Below, one piece after another: positions 38,493 through 46,580 of a stretch of 64,000 bases of DNA (positions are counted from its first letter, which is position 1; each line of letters opens with the position of its first letter). The notes beneath the pieces were generated by a model, which was not told the DNA's origin, made no database searches, and saw nothing but the letters and a program-made list of their open reading frames with translations. Origin of the DNA: Oceanicaulis sp. (GTDB lineage Bacteria > Pseudomonadota > Alphaproteobacteria > Caulobacterales > Maricaulaceae); contig CP157796.1 in assembly GCA_040112665.1 (NCBI GenBank), positions 3,001,501 to 3,065,500 on the forward strand, in the 5' to 3' direction. The translations under genes were made by a program, and so were the position numbers.

Positions 38493-39095
38493 TTACTCAT
38501 ATCTCCCAATTATGAGTTTCTGATCGGCGTCGTACGCCATTAGAAAAAACTGCTTCAGCCATTTTTCTTTTCCTAAATAGTCATCCCAGAAAATTTTGAG
38601 ATTTAAACGCTCACTCATCGGGAATGGACCCCCATGTTCCTTATGATGGCACCCATCAATCAACAGGATAATTTCATCGCTCGAACCAGGACCAATATAG
38701 CTTATCGATCCATCAAAACACAAACCACCGACTTTTCCATAATTAAAAAACTCTGATTGATAATACAGGTCGTAAATTGGTACAGATCCTACATTGTGAA
38801 CTTTGAATGTAATCCTAAATTGGTTTACCGCTGCGCTATAATCTAGCTGAGGATTGCTCAGCTGGGGGTATGGAGAAAGCTGCGCATTGTTTGCTCTTAT
38901 TATTTCGCTATTTGATTTATTTATCTGCTGAAAGTTTTGATGCAAATAGTACAGCGCGAAAGCGGACAGCATCATTCCCCAGATAGCAATTACCGTGTTC
39001 AGCTTCTCCATCGCGCTAGCGTCGACAAAAGCAACAGCCGCAATGAAAACGAACGCGATCACGACGCCCGTAGCTATCGCAAATTTGCTAAGCAT
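38493..39095 (-). CDS. Orphan two-TM membrane protein, AT-rich
   Basis: The product is not recognised. The 200-aa reading starts at ATG 39093-39095; a TTG at 39132-39134 would add 13 residues. There are two membrane helices (about 4-24 and 32-51), a polar Asn/Gln/Ser linker, then a C-terminal domain of about 120 residues rich in beta-type and aromatic residues, with one Cys-His-His cluster near residue 149. The gene is clearly richer in A and T than all its neighbours, with many AAA/TTT codons, which suggests recent acquisition. A TATAAT sequence at 39148-39143 is just upstream and favours the ATG. It lies between tRNA-Tyr and tRNA-Gly. Confidence 0.65.
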   Translation of the reverse strand: MLSKFAIATGVVIAFVFIAAVAFVDASAMEKLNTVIAIWGMMLSAFALYYLHQNFQQINKSNSEIIRANNAQLSPYPQLSNPQLDYSAAVNQFRITFKVHNVGSVPIYDLYYQSEFFNYGKVGGLCFDGSISYIGPGSSDEIILLIDGCHHKEHGGPFPMSERLNLKIFWDDYLGKEKWLKQFFLMAYDADQKLIIGRYE

Positions 39096-39142
39096 GCCTA
39101 GCGTCGCCCGCCCTAAAGCACCGATAAAACTCAAGCGAGAAT

Positions 39143-39148
39143 ATTATA
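39143..39148 (-). promoter_or_regulatory. Perfect -10 box upstream of the orphan gene
   Basis: TATAAT on the minus strand lies about 48 nt before the ATG at 39095. No matching -35 at 16-18 bp was found. The AT-rich context makes chance possible. Confidence 0.3.
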
Positions 39149-39253
39149 CAAAGCTGGGTGCTTCGCATTGTAAATTTTATGAGGGAAATTTTGGTGGGTT
39201 TCCCAATCTCTAATCAAATATCTCTAATAAATACATGGTTTTAGAAAAATAAA

Positions 39254-39339
39254 TGGTGGAGGGGGCTGGATTCGAACCAGCGTACGCCGAAGCGGGCAGA
39301 TTTACAGTCTGCTGGATTTAACCACTCTCCCACCCCTCC
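39254..39339 (-). tRNA. trnY: tRNA-Tyr(GUA)
   Basis: This is an 86-nt class II tRNA with a long variable arm and an encoded CCA. The acceptor stem begins GGAGGGG, the anticodon loop has GTA, and the T-loop is TTCGAAT. Its 3' end abuts the AT-rich segment with the orphan gene. Confidence 0.96.
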
Positions 39340-39485
39340 ACAGGGCGCGATCTCGGGAAGATCGCAGCGGCCGGTGAAATGCACCGTCCGCCCGGGTCCG
39401 CACCGGGGCTCCGCGTGAGGCCGTTGCGCTCGTGCGCGCAAGGCTTTACCGAGGCCCTCCCCGATTTGGAGCGCGGACTATAGTC

Positions 39486-40355
39486 ATGGCCCCTAGCAGG
39501 CGCAACACCGAGAAAAAGCCATCTGCAGCACGGTCCGCAGGCCGCCGCAAACACGGCCGCAGGCCCGGCTCGGACCACCGCCGCGAGACGCCTGGCGAGG
39601 GGTGGATCTGGGGCCGGCACGCCGTGCTCGCCGCGCTCGCCAATCCGCGCCGGCGGGCGATCTCGCTTCATGTGACGCGCAACGCGGCGGACGATCTGTC
39701 CGACGCCGACCTCAAGCGCGCGAGCCTGGAGCCGCCTCATGAGATCGCCTCGCGCCTGCCCGAAGGCGCGGTTCATCAGGGCTTCGCGCTGAAGGCCGCC
39801 GCCCTCGCGCCCGAACCGCTCGCGGCGGTGACCGAGCCCACGCACGGGCTTCTGGTCGTGCTCGACCAGATCACCGATCCGCAGAATGTCGGCGCGGTGT
39901 TCCGCTCGGCCGCCGCGTTCGGCGCGCGCGCGGTGATCATGCAGGATCGCAAGTCCCCGCCCATGTTCGGCGCGCTGTGCAAGGCCGCGGTCGGGTGTGC
40001 GGAAACGGTGCCCTTCGTCGAGGTCACCAACATCGCCGACACGCTTATCGAACTCAAAAAGGCCGGCCGGTTCGCGATCGGGCTCGCTGGTGAAGCGGAC
40101 GCCACGCTCGCAAGCGCGGTCACCGATCACGCCGGGCCTGGTCTGGTGCTGGTGCTGGGCGCGGAGGGCGAAGGCCTTCGCCCGCGCGTGGCTGAACATT
40201 GCGACCTGCTTGCACGCATCCCGATGGGGCCGAAAGCGGAAAGCCTGAACGTCTCCGCGGCCGCGGCGGTGGCGCTCTACGAGGCCTCCCGCCACGACCC
40301 GCGAATCAATCCGCAAGGCTTCGGCGGCCCGGGCTTCATCGGACCGAACGACTGA
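39486..40355 (+). CDS. rlmB: 23S rRNA/tRNA 2'-O-ribose methyltransferase, RlmB/SpoU family
   Basis: The product is 289 aa. The SpoU (SPOUT) motifs are complete: Asn134-Val-Gly-Ala-Val-Phe-Arg140; Leu-Gly-Ala-Glu-Gly-Glu-Gly-Leu near 224-231; and Ser-Leu-Asn255-Val-Ser-Ala-Ala. A substrate-binding domain at about 38-100 precedes the catalytic part, as in RlmB, which methylates G2251 of 23S rRNA. The first 38 residues are basic and probably disordered. The ATG at 39486 was chosen; the site GGAG is 16 nt upstream, which is long, and a GTG 18 codons earlier is possible. It diverges from tRNA-Tyr and converges on the GIN-type gene with 3 nt between stops. Confidence 0.85.
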   Translation: MAPSRRNTEKKPSAARSAGRRKHGRRPGSDHRRETPGEGWIWGRHAVLAALANPRRRAISLHVTRNAADDLSDADLKRASLEPPHEIASRLPEGAVHQGFALKAAALAPEPLAAVTEPTHGLLVVLDQITDPQNVGAVFRSAAAFGARAVIMQDRKSPPMFGALCKAAVGCAETVPFVEVTNIADTLIELKKAGRFAIGLAGEADATLASAVTDHAGPGLVLVLGAEGEGLRPRVAEHCDLLARIPMGPKAESLNVSAAAAVALYEASRHDPRINPQGFGGPGFIGPND

Positions 40356-40358
40356 GCC

Positions 40359-41501
40359 TCAGTCAGCGACCGTGAAGCGGCCCGAGCCGCTGGTGCGGAT
40401 CTCGCCGAACTGCTCGAACCCGCCGACGACGACGTCGCCGCTGCCGGTCAGGCGCACTTTCGGGGTGATCGCGTGCCCGCCGAAGCGCACGCCGCCAGAC
40501 CCGGTCCCGGTGACCTCGAACGGCTCGGCGCGGCCGTCCGAGACAGTGACCGAGCCCGAACCGCCCAGCCGGATCTGCATCGGCCCGTTCACCGAGTCCG
40601 CGCGCACGTCGGCCGACCCCGATGCGTTGAAGATCAAACCGCCGAGCGCGCCGGCGCTGAGGCCGCCGTCGCCGCTGGACGACAGATCGGCCACGCCCGC
40701 CACGTCGCCGAGGCGCACGCCGCCCGAGCCGCTGGTCCGGCCCTCGAACGCGCCGACATCGCCGGCCGTCACGCCGCCCGCGCCGGAAAGCCGGACCGAA
40801 AGCGGTCCGGCCACATCGCCGATCTCGGCCCCGCCCGAGCCGGACGCGCGCACCTCCGCGCTCGCAGCCGAACCCGCCTCGACGCCGCCGGAGCCGGACA
40901 GCCCGATCTCGAGCGGCCCCGCGACGTCGCCGGCTTTGGTGTCGCCCGAACCGGACTGGCTGACCGACAGCGAACCCGAAGCGCCGAGCCTCACCGCGCC
41001 GGAGCCGGACTGGCTCACACGCGCCGCGCCGCCGACATCGCCGAGCTGGACCTCCATATCGCCGGACAGCGAAACCCGGGCGTCGCCCTCTATGTCGCCG
41101 GCGATGAAACCGCCGCACGCCGAGGCCGACAGATTGAGCGCCGCAAGATCGCCGGCGGCGCCACGGAAAATGCTGTCCGAGATCTCCAGATCGATCGGGC
41201 CGGGCGTGGTCACGATCAGCAGGGGCAGCGCGTCGAAGGCGAGCGCGTCGCCGCGGCGGCGGCCCACCCGTTCTTCCCCCTCCCGCCCGAAGCAGCGCCA
41301 GCGGCGCAGCGTGTCCCCGCCGTCGATGGCCAGGCCGTCACCGGTTTCGGAAATCTCGCCCGGCCGATCGCCTGCGCGTTCGATGCGCGCAGACAGCGCC
41401 GCGCCCTGCTCGATCCGGATCTCTCCGGCGAAATCCTCGATGACCACGGCGGGCGCAGACTGAAGGGCTGCGGCGGCGAGGAGGCTGGCGGTGAAGGACA
41501 T
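40359..41501 (-). CDS. Exported GIN/DUF2807-like beta-solenoid protein
   Basis: The product is 380 aa. An N-terminal signal peptide ends near residue 18-20 (Ala-Leu-Gln-Ser-Ala-Pro-Ala). From about residue 150 on there are about eleven repeats of 18-20 residues, each centred on Ser-Gly-Ser-Gly-Gly and often followed by Gly-Asp-Val-Ala-Gly-Pro-Leu and a short hydrophobic strand. This is the pattern of a right-handed beta-solenoid, as in the head-GIN domain family (DUF2807). The protein is Gly/Ser-rich with one early Cys and one mid Cys. It is likely periplasmic or surface exposed. The ATG at 41499-41501 has AGGGAA upstream. It diverges from aidB. Confidence 0.75.
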   Translation of the reverse strand: MSFTASLLAAAALQSAPAVVIEDFAGEIRIEQGAALSARIERAGDRPGEISETGDGLAIDGGDTLRRWRCFGREGEERVGRRRGDALAFDALPLLIVTTPGPIDLEISDSIFRGAAGDLAALNLSASACGGFIAGDIEGDARVSLSGDMEVQLGDVGGAARVSQSGSGAVRLGASGSLSVSQSGSGDTKAGDVAGPLEIGLSGSGGVEAGSAASAEVRASGSGGAEIGDVAGPLSVRLSGAGGVTAGDVGAFEGRTSGSGGVRLGDVAGVADLSSSGDGGLSAGALGGLIFNASGSADVRADSVNGPMQIRLGGSGSVTVSDGRAEPFEVTGTGSGGVRFGGHAITPKVRLTGSGDVVVGGFEQFGEIRTSGSGRFTVAD

Positions 41502-41620
41502 GGCGGAGTTCCCTTTCAAGACGGCGTCGCAATGAAGATGCATCGTCGCGCACCTATGGATGCTTGATGCCTGCTCACATGCGCCATGTCCTTACCGGAG
41601 CTTGACAGGATCGACAGCGC

Positions 41621-41638
41621 GCGGCCTCGACAGGCCGC
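41621..41638. repeat. Small hairpin upstream of aidB
   Basis: GCGGCCT (41621-41627) and AGGCCGC (41632-41638) flank a 4-nt loop, 24 nt before the aidB ATG and downstream of a TTGACA (41602-41607). It could be an operator or a leader stem. Confidence 0.3.
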
Positions 41639-41662
41639 ACGGCGCGGCGTTTTACTGGCGGC

Positions 41663-43318
41663 ATGAAACACCACGCCCCCCGCACCGAGCTGTCCACCCA
41701 CGCCGTCTTCAACCAGTCCGAACCGATGACCGGCGTGAACGTCTACGCCGCCGACGCCATGTTAAGCGACGCCGTGAAGCGCAACGGCGGCGGCGTGCAC
41801 GCCGCCCACCTTTCCGCTTTCGGCGAGGCGGCGGGGTCGGAGACGGTGCAGGACCTCGCCCGGATCGCCAACGAGAACCCGCCGAAATTCAAACCCTTCG
41901 ACCGGTTCGGCCGGCGCGTGGACGAGGTGGAGTTTCACCCCGCCTATCACGCGCTGATGGAGCTGGGGCTGTCGAACGGCGTCTCGGCGGCGGCCTGGCG
42001 CACCGAAGACGCGCCGCACACCCTGCACGCCGCGCTATTGATGATCATGGGCTCGGCGGATGCGGGCGTGTGCTGCCCGCAATCGATGACCTACGCCTGC
42101 GTGCCCGCGCTGAAGCACGCAGACTGGACCGGTCCCTGGATCGAAGGCGCGACGAGCGGAAAGTACGATCCGCGCTTCATCCCGCCGGAAGACAAGGCCG
42201 GACTGACGCTCGGCATGGCGATGACCGAAAAGCAGGGCGGCTCGGACGTGAGGGCGAACACCACGCGGGCCGAGAGCGCGGACGGCGACGTGGTCACCCT
42301 GACCGGGCACAAATGGTTCTGCTCCGCGCCGATGAGCGACGGCTTCCTGACGCTGGCCTATGAGGGCGAAGGCGACGGCGCGGCGCTGTCATGCTTTCTC
42401 GTGCCGCGCTGGCGGCCTGACAGAACCCGCAACACGATCGAGATCCAGCGGCTGAAGGACAAGCTCGGCGACAAGTCCAACGCCAGCTCGGAGATCGAAT
42501 ACAAACAGGCCTGGGCCCGCCGGATCGGCGAGCCGGGGCGCGGCGTGCGCACCATCATCGAAATGGTCAACCACACCCGGCTCGATTGCCTGGCGGGCAG
42601 CGCCGGGCTGATCCGCAACGCCGCCGCCGCCGCGGTCTGGCACGCCGACCGGCGCAGCGCGTTTCAGCGCCGCCTGGTCGACCAGCCGCTGATGCGTGAA
42701 GTGCTCGCCGAGCTGAGCCTCGAGGCCGAGGCCGCGCTGGCGCTGGCCTTCCGCGTCGCGCGCAGCTTCGACAAGGCGGTCGAAAACCCGCACGAGGCGG
42801 CGCTGGCCCGCCTGCTCACCCCGATCGCGAAATACTGGATCTGCAAGCGCGCGCCGTATCTGGTCTACGAGGCCATGGAGGCGCATGGCGGCGCGGGCTA
42901 TGTCGAGGAGCACCCCCTGCCCCGCATGTTCCGGCAGAGCCCGCTCAACGCGATCTGGGAAGGCTCGGGCAACGTCATCGCGCTCGACGTGCTGCGCGCG
43001 CTCGGCAAGGACCCCGCCGCAAGACACGCCCTCGCCGCCGAGCTCGAAACCGCGCGCGGCGCCCACCCCGCGCTCGACGCCCGGCTCGACGCGCTGCTCG
43101 CCATGGCGCCCGAAGGGATCGGCGAAGCCGACGCCCGCCGCTTCACCGAAATCGCCGCGACCGCGCTGACCGCGAGCGCCCTGATCGGCGCCGGCCTAGA
43201 CCCCGCCGCCGACGCCTACATCGCCCGCCGCATCGCAGAGACCCCGACCATGCTCGGCGCAGGCGAAGCGAAGATCGACACCGACTGGCTGATCGGCCGG
43301 GCGCGGCTGGCGGGGTGA
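41663..43318 (+). CDS. aidB: AidB-type acyl-CoA dehydrogenase
   Basis: The product is 551 aa. It follows the AidB pattern along its length: Thr-His-x-Val-Phe-Asn-Gln at the start, Asn-Pro-Pro near residue 72, Phe-His-Pro-Ala-Tyr-His, Met-Thr-Glu-Lys-Gln-Gly-Gly-Ser-Asp-Val (187-196), Leu-Lys-Asp-Lys-Leu-Gly, and Ile-Trp-Glu433-Gly-Ser-Gly-Asn with the catalytic-type Glu. AidB binds FAD and DNA and is part of the adaptive response to alkylation in E. coli; many alphaproteobacterial copies are annotated as isovaleryl-CoA-type dehydrogenases. No ada gene is near. The C-terminus is shorter in the DNA-binding tail region than I recall for E. coli, so the DNA role is uncertain. Confidence 0.9.
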   Translation: MKHHAPRTELSTHAVFNQSEPMTGVNVYAADAMLSDAVKRNGGGVHAAHLSAFGEAAGSETVQDLARIANENPPKFKPFDRFGRRVDEVEFHPAYHALMELGLSNGVSAAAWRTEDAPHTLHAALLMIMGSADAGVCCPQSMTYACVPALKHADWTGPWIEGATSGKYDPRFIPPEDKAGLTLGMAMTEKQGGSDVRANTTRAESADGDVVTLTGHKWFCSAPMSDGFLTLAYEGEGDGAALSCFLVPRWRPDRTRNTIEIQRLKDKLGDKSNASSEIEYKQAWARRIGEPGRGVRTIIEMVNHTRLDCLAGSAGLIRNAAAAAVWHADRRSAFQRRLVDQPLMREVLAELSLEAEAALALAFRVARSFDKAVENPHEAALARLLTPIAKYWICKRAPYLVYEAMEAHGGAGYVEEHPLPRMFRQSPLNAIWEGSGNVIALDVLRALGKDPAARHALAAELETARGAHPALDARLDALLAMAPEGIGEADARRFTEIAATALTASALIGAGLDPAADAYIARRIAETPTMLGAGEAKIDTDWLIGRARLAG

Positions 43319-43361
43319 CGCGCGAGCCGCGTATCTCGCGCCGACACCGGTCACGAAAGGC

Positions 43362-43404
43362 AAAAAGCTGGAGCGCTCGACCGTGTTTTTGGCGAGCGCT
43401 CCAG
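43362..43404 (-). terminator. Rho-independent terminator of the CPBP protease gene
   Basis: The 12-bp arms CTGGAGCGCTCG (43368-43379) and CGAGCGCTCCAG (43393-43404) enclose a 13-nt loop. On the minus strand CTTTTTG follows (43367-43361). It lies 21 nt after the protease stop, between the convergent aidB and protease genes. Confidence 0.8.
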
Positions 43405-43424
43405 AGGCGGGTTGGTGTTTCGAC

Positions 43425-44195
43425 TTAGACCGATCCGGCAGACTGCAGCTGGCCCAGATAGAGCGCGGTGAAGCTGATCGAGTTGAAGACGCCGTGGGCG
43501 ATGAAGACCGGGAAGATGTTCCGCTTGGTCATCAGGAAGAAGAGGCCCAGCAGCAAGCCGACGCTGCCGGTGATGATCACCCCGTACCAGCCTTGGCCGA
43601 AATAGTGCAGCAGGCCGAACGGAGCGGCGACTGCGAACGCGGCCACGATGCCGGCGAGCCAGCCGTCGCCCAGCGCCCGCTGAACGTTGTTCATGAGCAG
43701 GCCGCGGAAGATCACTTCCTCACCGAGAGCGGCGTTGACCCACATGGTGACCATGGCGATCGCGAAAGCGATGTGAATGTTCGGCCCGGCGATCGGGTTG
43801 AAATTCATCTCGGACGTGAAGCCCAGAGACATCAGGAACATCGCGATCGGGCTGACGATCACCATCATGACCGGCGCGATCAAAACCCCTTGCAGGACAG
43901 CCAGCCAGATACGTCCCGGGCGGCGAAACCCGAGCGAGCCCAGCCCGCGGCCCGTCGCGACCGCCCAGACCATTGCGCCGACCGCGATGGTGAGAGTGGC
44001 GAAGGTGGACCACATGATGGCGTAGCCGCCAGGGGAGATGTCTCCCAGGAAATAGCTGAACGTGCGTCCCAGGGCGTAGTAGCCGCCCACGATCGCGATC
44101 ACCGAAACCAGCGCCTTGGTGAGGCTGTTCATCCGCGGCAGCGTCGCAGAGGCTTGCGTCTGGGGCGCCGTCGGGAAGATTTGTGACTCTGACAT
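43425..44195 (-). CDS. CPBP-family intramembrane metalloprotease
   Basis: The product is 256 aa with about seven or eight membrane helices. The three CPBP motifs are intact: Glu159-Glu160-x-x-x-Arg164, Phe-x-x-x-His197, and His234-x-x-x-Asn238. These belong to the Abi/CAAX protease family, related to Rce1, whose bacterial members act in peptide processing, bacteriocin immunity or stress. The ATG has GGAG upstream. It diverges from the DUF2975/HTH pair across a 124-nt region with repeated motifs. Confidence 0.88.
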   Translation of the reverse strand: MSESQIFPTAPQTQASATLPRMNSLTKALVSVIAIVGGYYALGRTFSYFLGDISPGGYAIMWSTFATLTIAVGAMVWAVATGRGLGSLGFRRPGRIWLAVLQGVLIAPVMMVIVSPIAMFLMSLGFTSEMNFNPIAGPNIHIAFAIAMVTMWVNAALGEEVIFRGLLMNNVQRALGDGWLAGIVAAFAVAAPFGLLHYFGQGWYGVIITGSVGLLLGLFFLMTKRNIFPVFIAHGVFNSISFTALYLGQLQSAGSV

Positions 44196-44237
44196 CTGTA
44201 TTCTCCGTACAAGACCTGACCGTCTTCGACCAAAGGG

Positions 44238-44290
44238 TTTTCAAACCGCTCTTATCCGGCGGTTGAAACTTCTTTAAGCGCGGTTTAAAT
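44238..44290. promoter_or_regulatory. Divergent control region: three CGGTTTnAAA motifs and a CtrA-type box
   Basis: The motif CGGTTTGAAAA lies on the minus strand at 44248-44238. Related copies lie on the plus strand at 44260-44269 (CGGTTGAAAC) and 44281-44290 (CGGTTTAAAT), 21 bp apart, which is two helical turns. The last one overlaps a TTAA-N7-TTAA sequence (44274-44288), the core of the CtrA box. The region lies between the CPBP protease and DUF2975 genes, so it may be the operator of the nearby HTH protein, of CtrA, or both. Confidence 0.5.
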
Positions 44291-44319
44291 TCGTATCAAC
44301 AGAAATTGGATTTCTGGGA

Positions 44320-44826
44320 ATGAACATGTATCGACTTCTCAGCTACGCGTTGCTGGCCTGGGCCGCCGTGACGCTCGCCATCGCAGCCGCCACGATCGCC
44401 TCAGCCGGCTTCGGCGTTCAGTTTCCCGGCCTTGAATTCGATCAGGCGACGCCCGGCTCGGCGGGGAGCGCAGGACCGGTCGGCTTTCTCATCGCCGCGG
44501 TCCCGGTGACGCTCTTCGTCGCGACCCTGCTCCAGGGCGCGAAGACGGTGCGCGGGCTCGGTACGATCTCGGAGCACTGGCGTGAGAGCACGCGCGATCT
44601 GCGCCGCCTGGCTGTGCTCCTGCTGGCCGCGATGGTGACCGACATGGTCGCCCAGAGCCTGATCAACTCGATTGTCGTCTCTCGGGAGGCCGGCGCGTTC
44701 GCTGTCTCACCGGTCATCGACATCACCGAGATCGGCAAACTGCTGATCAGCCTGATCATCTTCCTCGCCGCCCGCGCCCTCGATCTCGCCCAGGCCGAGG
44801 TCGAGGAAAACCGTAGTTTCCTGTGA
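44320..44826 (+). CDS. DUF2975-like membrane protein
   Basis: The product is 168 aa with four membrane helices at about 5-27, 55-75, 93-113 and 133-153, and a charged C-terminus (Glu-Val-Glu-Glu-Asn). The four-helix plan and the adjacent small HTH gene match the DUF2975/YozG pairs found in Firmicutes and Proteobacteria; function unknown. A second ATG two codons in (44326) has better spacing to GGA and may be the real start. The next gene starts 10 nt after the stop, so the two are cotranscribed. Confidence 0.6.
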   Translation: MNMYRLLSYALLAWAAVTLAIAAATIASAGFGVQFPGLEFDQATPGSAGSAGPVGFLIAAVPVTLFVATLLQGAKTVRGLGTISEHWRESTRDLRRLAVLLLAAMVTDMVAQSLINSIVVSREAGAFAVSPVIDITEIGKLLISLIIFLAARALDLAQAEVEENRSFL

Positions 44827-44836
44827 GGCCGGCCAT

Positions 44837-45082
44837 ATGCCCCTGGTGATCAATCTCGACGTGATGCTGGCCAAGCGGAAGGTGAAGTCGAAAGACCTCG
44901 CCAAGCATCTGGGGCTGACAGAAACGAGCCTGTCGCTGTTCAAGTCCGGCAAGCTGAAAGGCATCCGGTTCAAGAACCTCGAGATGATGTGCGAATATCT
45001 CGACTGCAAACCGGGCGACATTCTCGATTTCGTTCCCGGGGAGCCGGTCTACAGCGCTGAAGACGACCAGGGCGAAAGCTAG
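44837..45082 (+). CDS. YozG-like HTH regulator
   Basis: The product is 81 aa. A Cro/C1-type helix-turn-helix spans about residues 17-41 (Lys-Asp-Leu-Ala-Lys-His-Leu-Gly-Leu-Thr-Glu), followed by the Asp-x-Lys-Pro-Gly-Asp-Ile-Leu-x-Phe pattern near residue 56 that marks this small family. It is coupled to the DUF2975 gene and is the natural candidate to bind the repeats at 44238-44290. A short acidic tail follows the fold. Confidence 0.85.
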   Translation: MPLVINLDVMLAKRKVKSKDLAKHLGLTETSLSLFKSGKLKGIRFKNLEMMCEYLDCKPGDILDFVPGEPVYSAEDDQGES

Positions 45083-45194
45083 GGACCATATCTCGCACGC
45101 ACGCCTGAGCCGCGTCTGGTCCGCCTCGATCGCGGAGGGAGGCCATTCCCTACCCGCAAGACCCGCGCTAACCGTAGCAGAGGGGGTGCGAGCC

Positions 45195-46580
45195 ATGTCT
45201 GCGATCACGATCGGACTGATCTGTTACGTGCTGATCCAGCTCGGGATCGCGGTCTGGGCGTCGCGGCGGATCGGCGGCGACGCCGATTATCTGGTGGCGG
45301 GCCGGCGGCTGGGCGTCCTGACCCTCGGGGTGAGCCTGTTCGCGACCTGGTTCGGCGGCGAGACGGTGATGGGCGCGAGCGCGGCGATCGCCGACGAAGG
45401 CCTCGCCGGCGCCCGGGCCGAGCCTGTGGGGTATGCGCTTTGCCTTGCGGCCGCCGCGCTGCTGGTGGCGGGCGCGCTTCGCGCCAAGGGCTATCTGACG
45501 CTGGCGGATTTCTTCCGCGACCGGTTCGGGCCGAAGGCGGAGATCGCCGCGGCGCTGGTTTCCATCCCCACTTCGGTGATCTGGGCGGCGGCGCAACTGC
45601 TTGCTCTGGCTTCGCTTCTGAGCGCTGTGACCGCCCTGCCCGTCCCCGTCGCGATCATCATGAGCGCAGGCCTCGTGATGGTCTACACCACGCTGGGCGG
45701 TCTTCTGGGCGACGTGATCACCGACGTCCTTCAGAGCCTGGTCGTGCTGGCCGGTCTCGCGGTGATGCTCGTCCTGTTGATCGCGCGGGCGGGCGGGCCC
45801 GCCGAAGCGCTGGCGGCGATCGAACCGGCTCAGCTCATTCTGGTCCCGCCCGGCGAAAGCTGGATCGAGCGGGTCGACGCCTTCGCCATCCCGATCCTGG
45901 GCTCGATCGTCGCGCAGGAGATGATCGCGCGCTTTCTCGGCGCGAAGACGGCGAGAACGGCCGTGCGCGGCGGGCTGTTCGCGGCGGGGCTTTATCTGGT
46001 GGTCGGCGTCTTCCCGCTCGCCTTCGGCCTTGTCGGCGCGGGGATCGGCTTCGATCCGGAGGCGGGCGATCTCTACCTGCCGCTCATGGCCGCGGAACTT
46101 CTGCCCAGCGCCCTGTTTGTGATGTTCGTCGGCGCGCTGTTTTCCGCGGTCCTGTCCACCGTCGACAGCGCGCTTCTGGCCGTCTCTGGACTTGCCACGG
46201 AAAACCTTTACGCCCGCGCCCGCCCAAAGGCCGGAGTGCGCGAGAAGCTCTACGCCGCAAGGGCGCTGACGCTGGTCGCGGGGCTGGGCGCGCTGGCGGT
46301 CGCGTTTTCAGGCGAGACGATCTACGGGCTGGTCGAGATCGCCAGCTCTCTGGGCTCGGCGGGGCTTCTTGTCTCGCTTCTGATCGGCCTTCACAGCCGG
46401 TTCGGCGGGGAGTGGAGCGCGCTGTCCGCTCTCGCCGCAGGCCTCGTGACGATCTGGCTCGCCGACTGGGTGTTCGTGATCCCGGGCGGCTTTCTTCTGT
46501 CGATCGCCATTGCGGCGGCGGCTTACGGGGCTGCGGGGTTGGTGCGGTCCCGCCCGGCGGGACCGCAATCGCAAGCCTAG
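45195..46580 (+). CDS. Sodium:solute symporter (SSS family)
   Basis: The product is 461 aa with about twelve to thirteen membrane helices. SSS marks include Tyr-Leu-Val-Ala-Gly-Arg-Arg-Leu-Gly in the first loop, Ala-Thr-Trp-Phe-Gly-Gly-Glu-Thr in TM2, and Leu-Ser-Thr-Val-Asp-Ser-Ala-Leu-Leu-Ala-Val-Ser in the eighth-helix region, where the Ser and Thr bind Na+. The substrate is not clear; the family moves sugars, proline, pantothenate and others. The ATG at 45195 has AGAGGGGG at 45179-45186; an earlier GTG is less likely. Its stop TAG lies in a CTAG shared with the convergent DUF819 gene. Confidence 0.88.
   Translation: MSAITIGLICYVLIQLGIAVWASRRIGGDADYLVAGRRLGVLTLGVSLFATWFGGETVMGASAAIADEGLAGARAEPVGYALCLAAAALLVAGALRAKGYLTLADFFRDRFGPKAEIAAALVSIPTSVIWAAAQLLALASLLSAVTALPVPVAIIMSAGLVMVYTTLGGLLGDVITDVLQSLVVLAGLAVMLVLLIARAGGPAEALAAIEPAQLILVPPGESWIERVDAFAIPILGSIVAQEMIARFLGAKTARTAVRGGLFAAGLYLVVGVFPLAFGLVGAGIGFDPEAGDLYLPLMAAELLPSALFVMFVGALFSAVLSTVDSALLAVSGLATENLYARARPKAGVREKLYAARALTLVAGLGALAVAFSGETIYGLVEIASSLGSAGLLVSLLIGLHSRFGGEWSALSALAAGLVTIWLADWVFVIPGGFLLSIAIAAAAYGAAGLVRSRPAGPQSQA

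Noticed and set aside
38058..38543. Short plus-strand open frames upstream of tRNA-Gly
   Set aside because: They start inside the tRNA gene complement, lack ribosome-binding sites and have no similarity; the stretch is treated as non-coding.
38470..39253. AT-rich segment as a full genomic island or prophage remnant
   Set aside because: No integrase, no phage gene and no direct repeat of the tRNA-Tyr 3' end at the far side were found, so only a small acquisition is claimed.
40359..41501. Repeats in the GIN-type gene as a CRISPR or DNA tandem array
   Set aside because: The repeat is at the protein level, with variable DNA sequence and unit length in steps of three bases; there are no conserved spacers.
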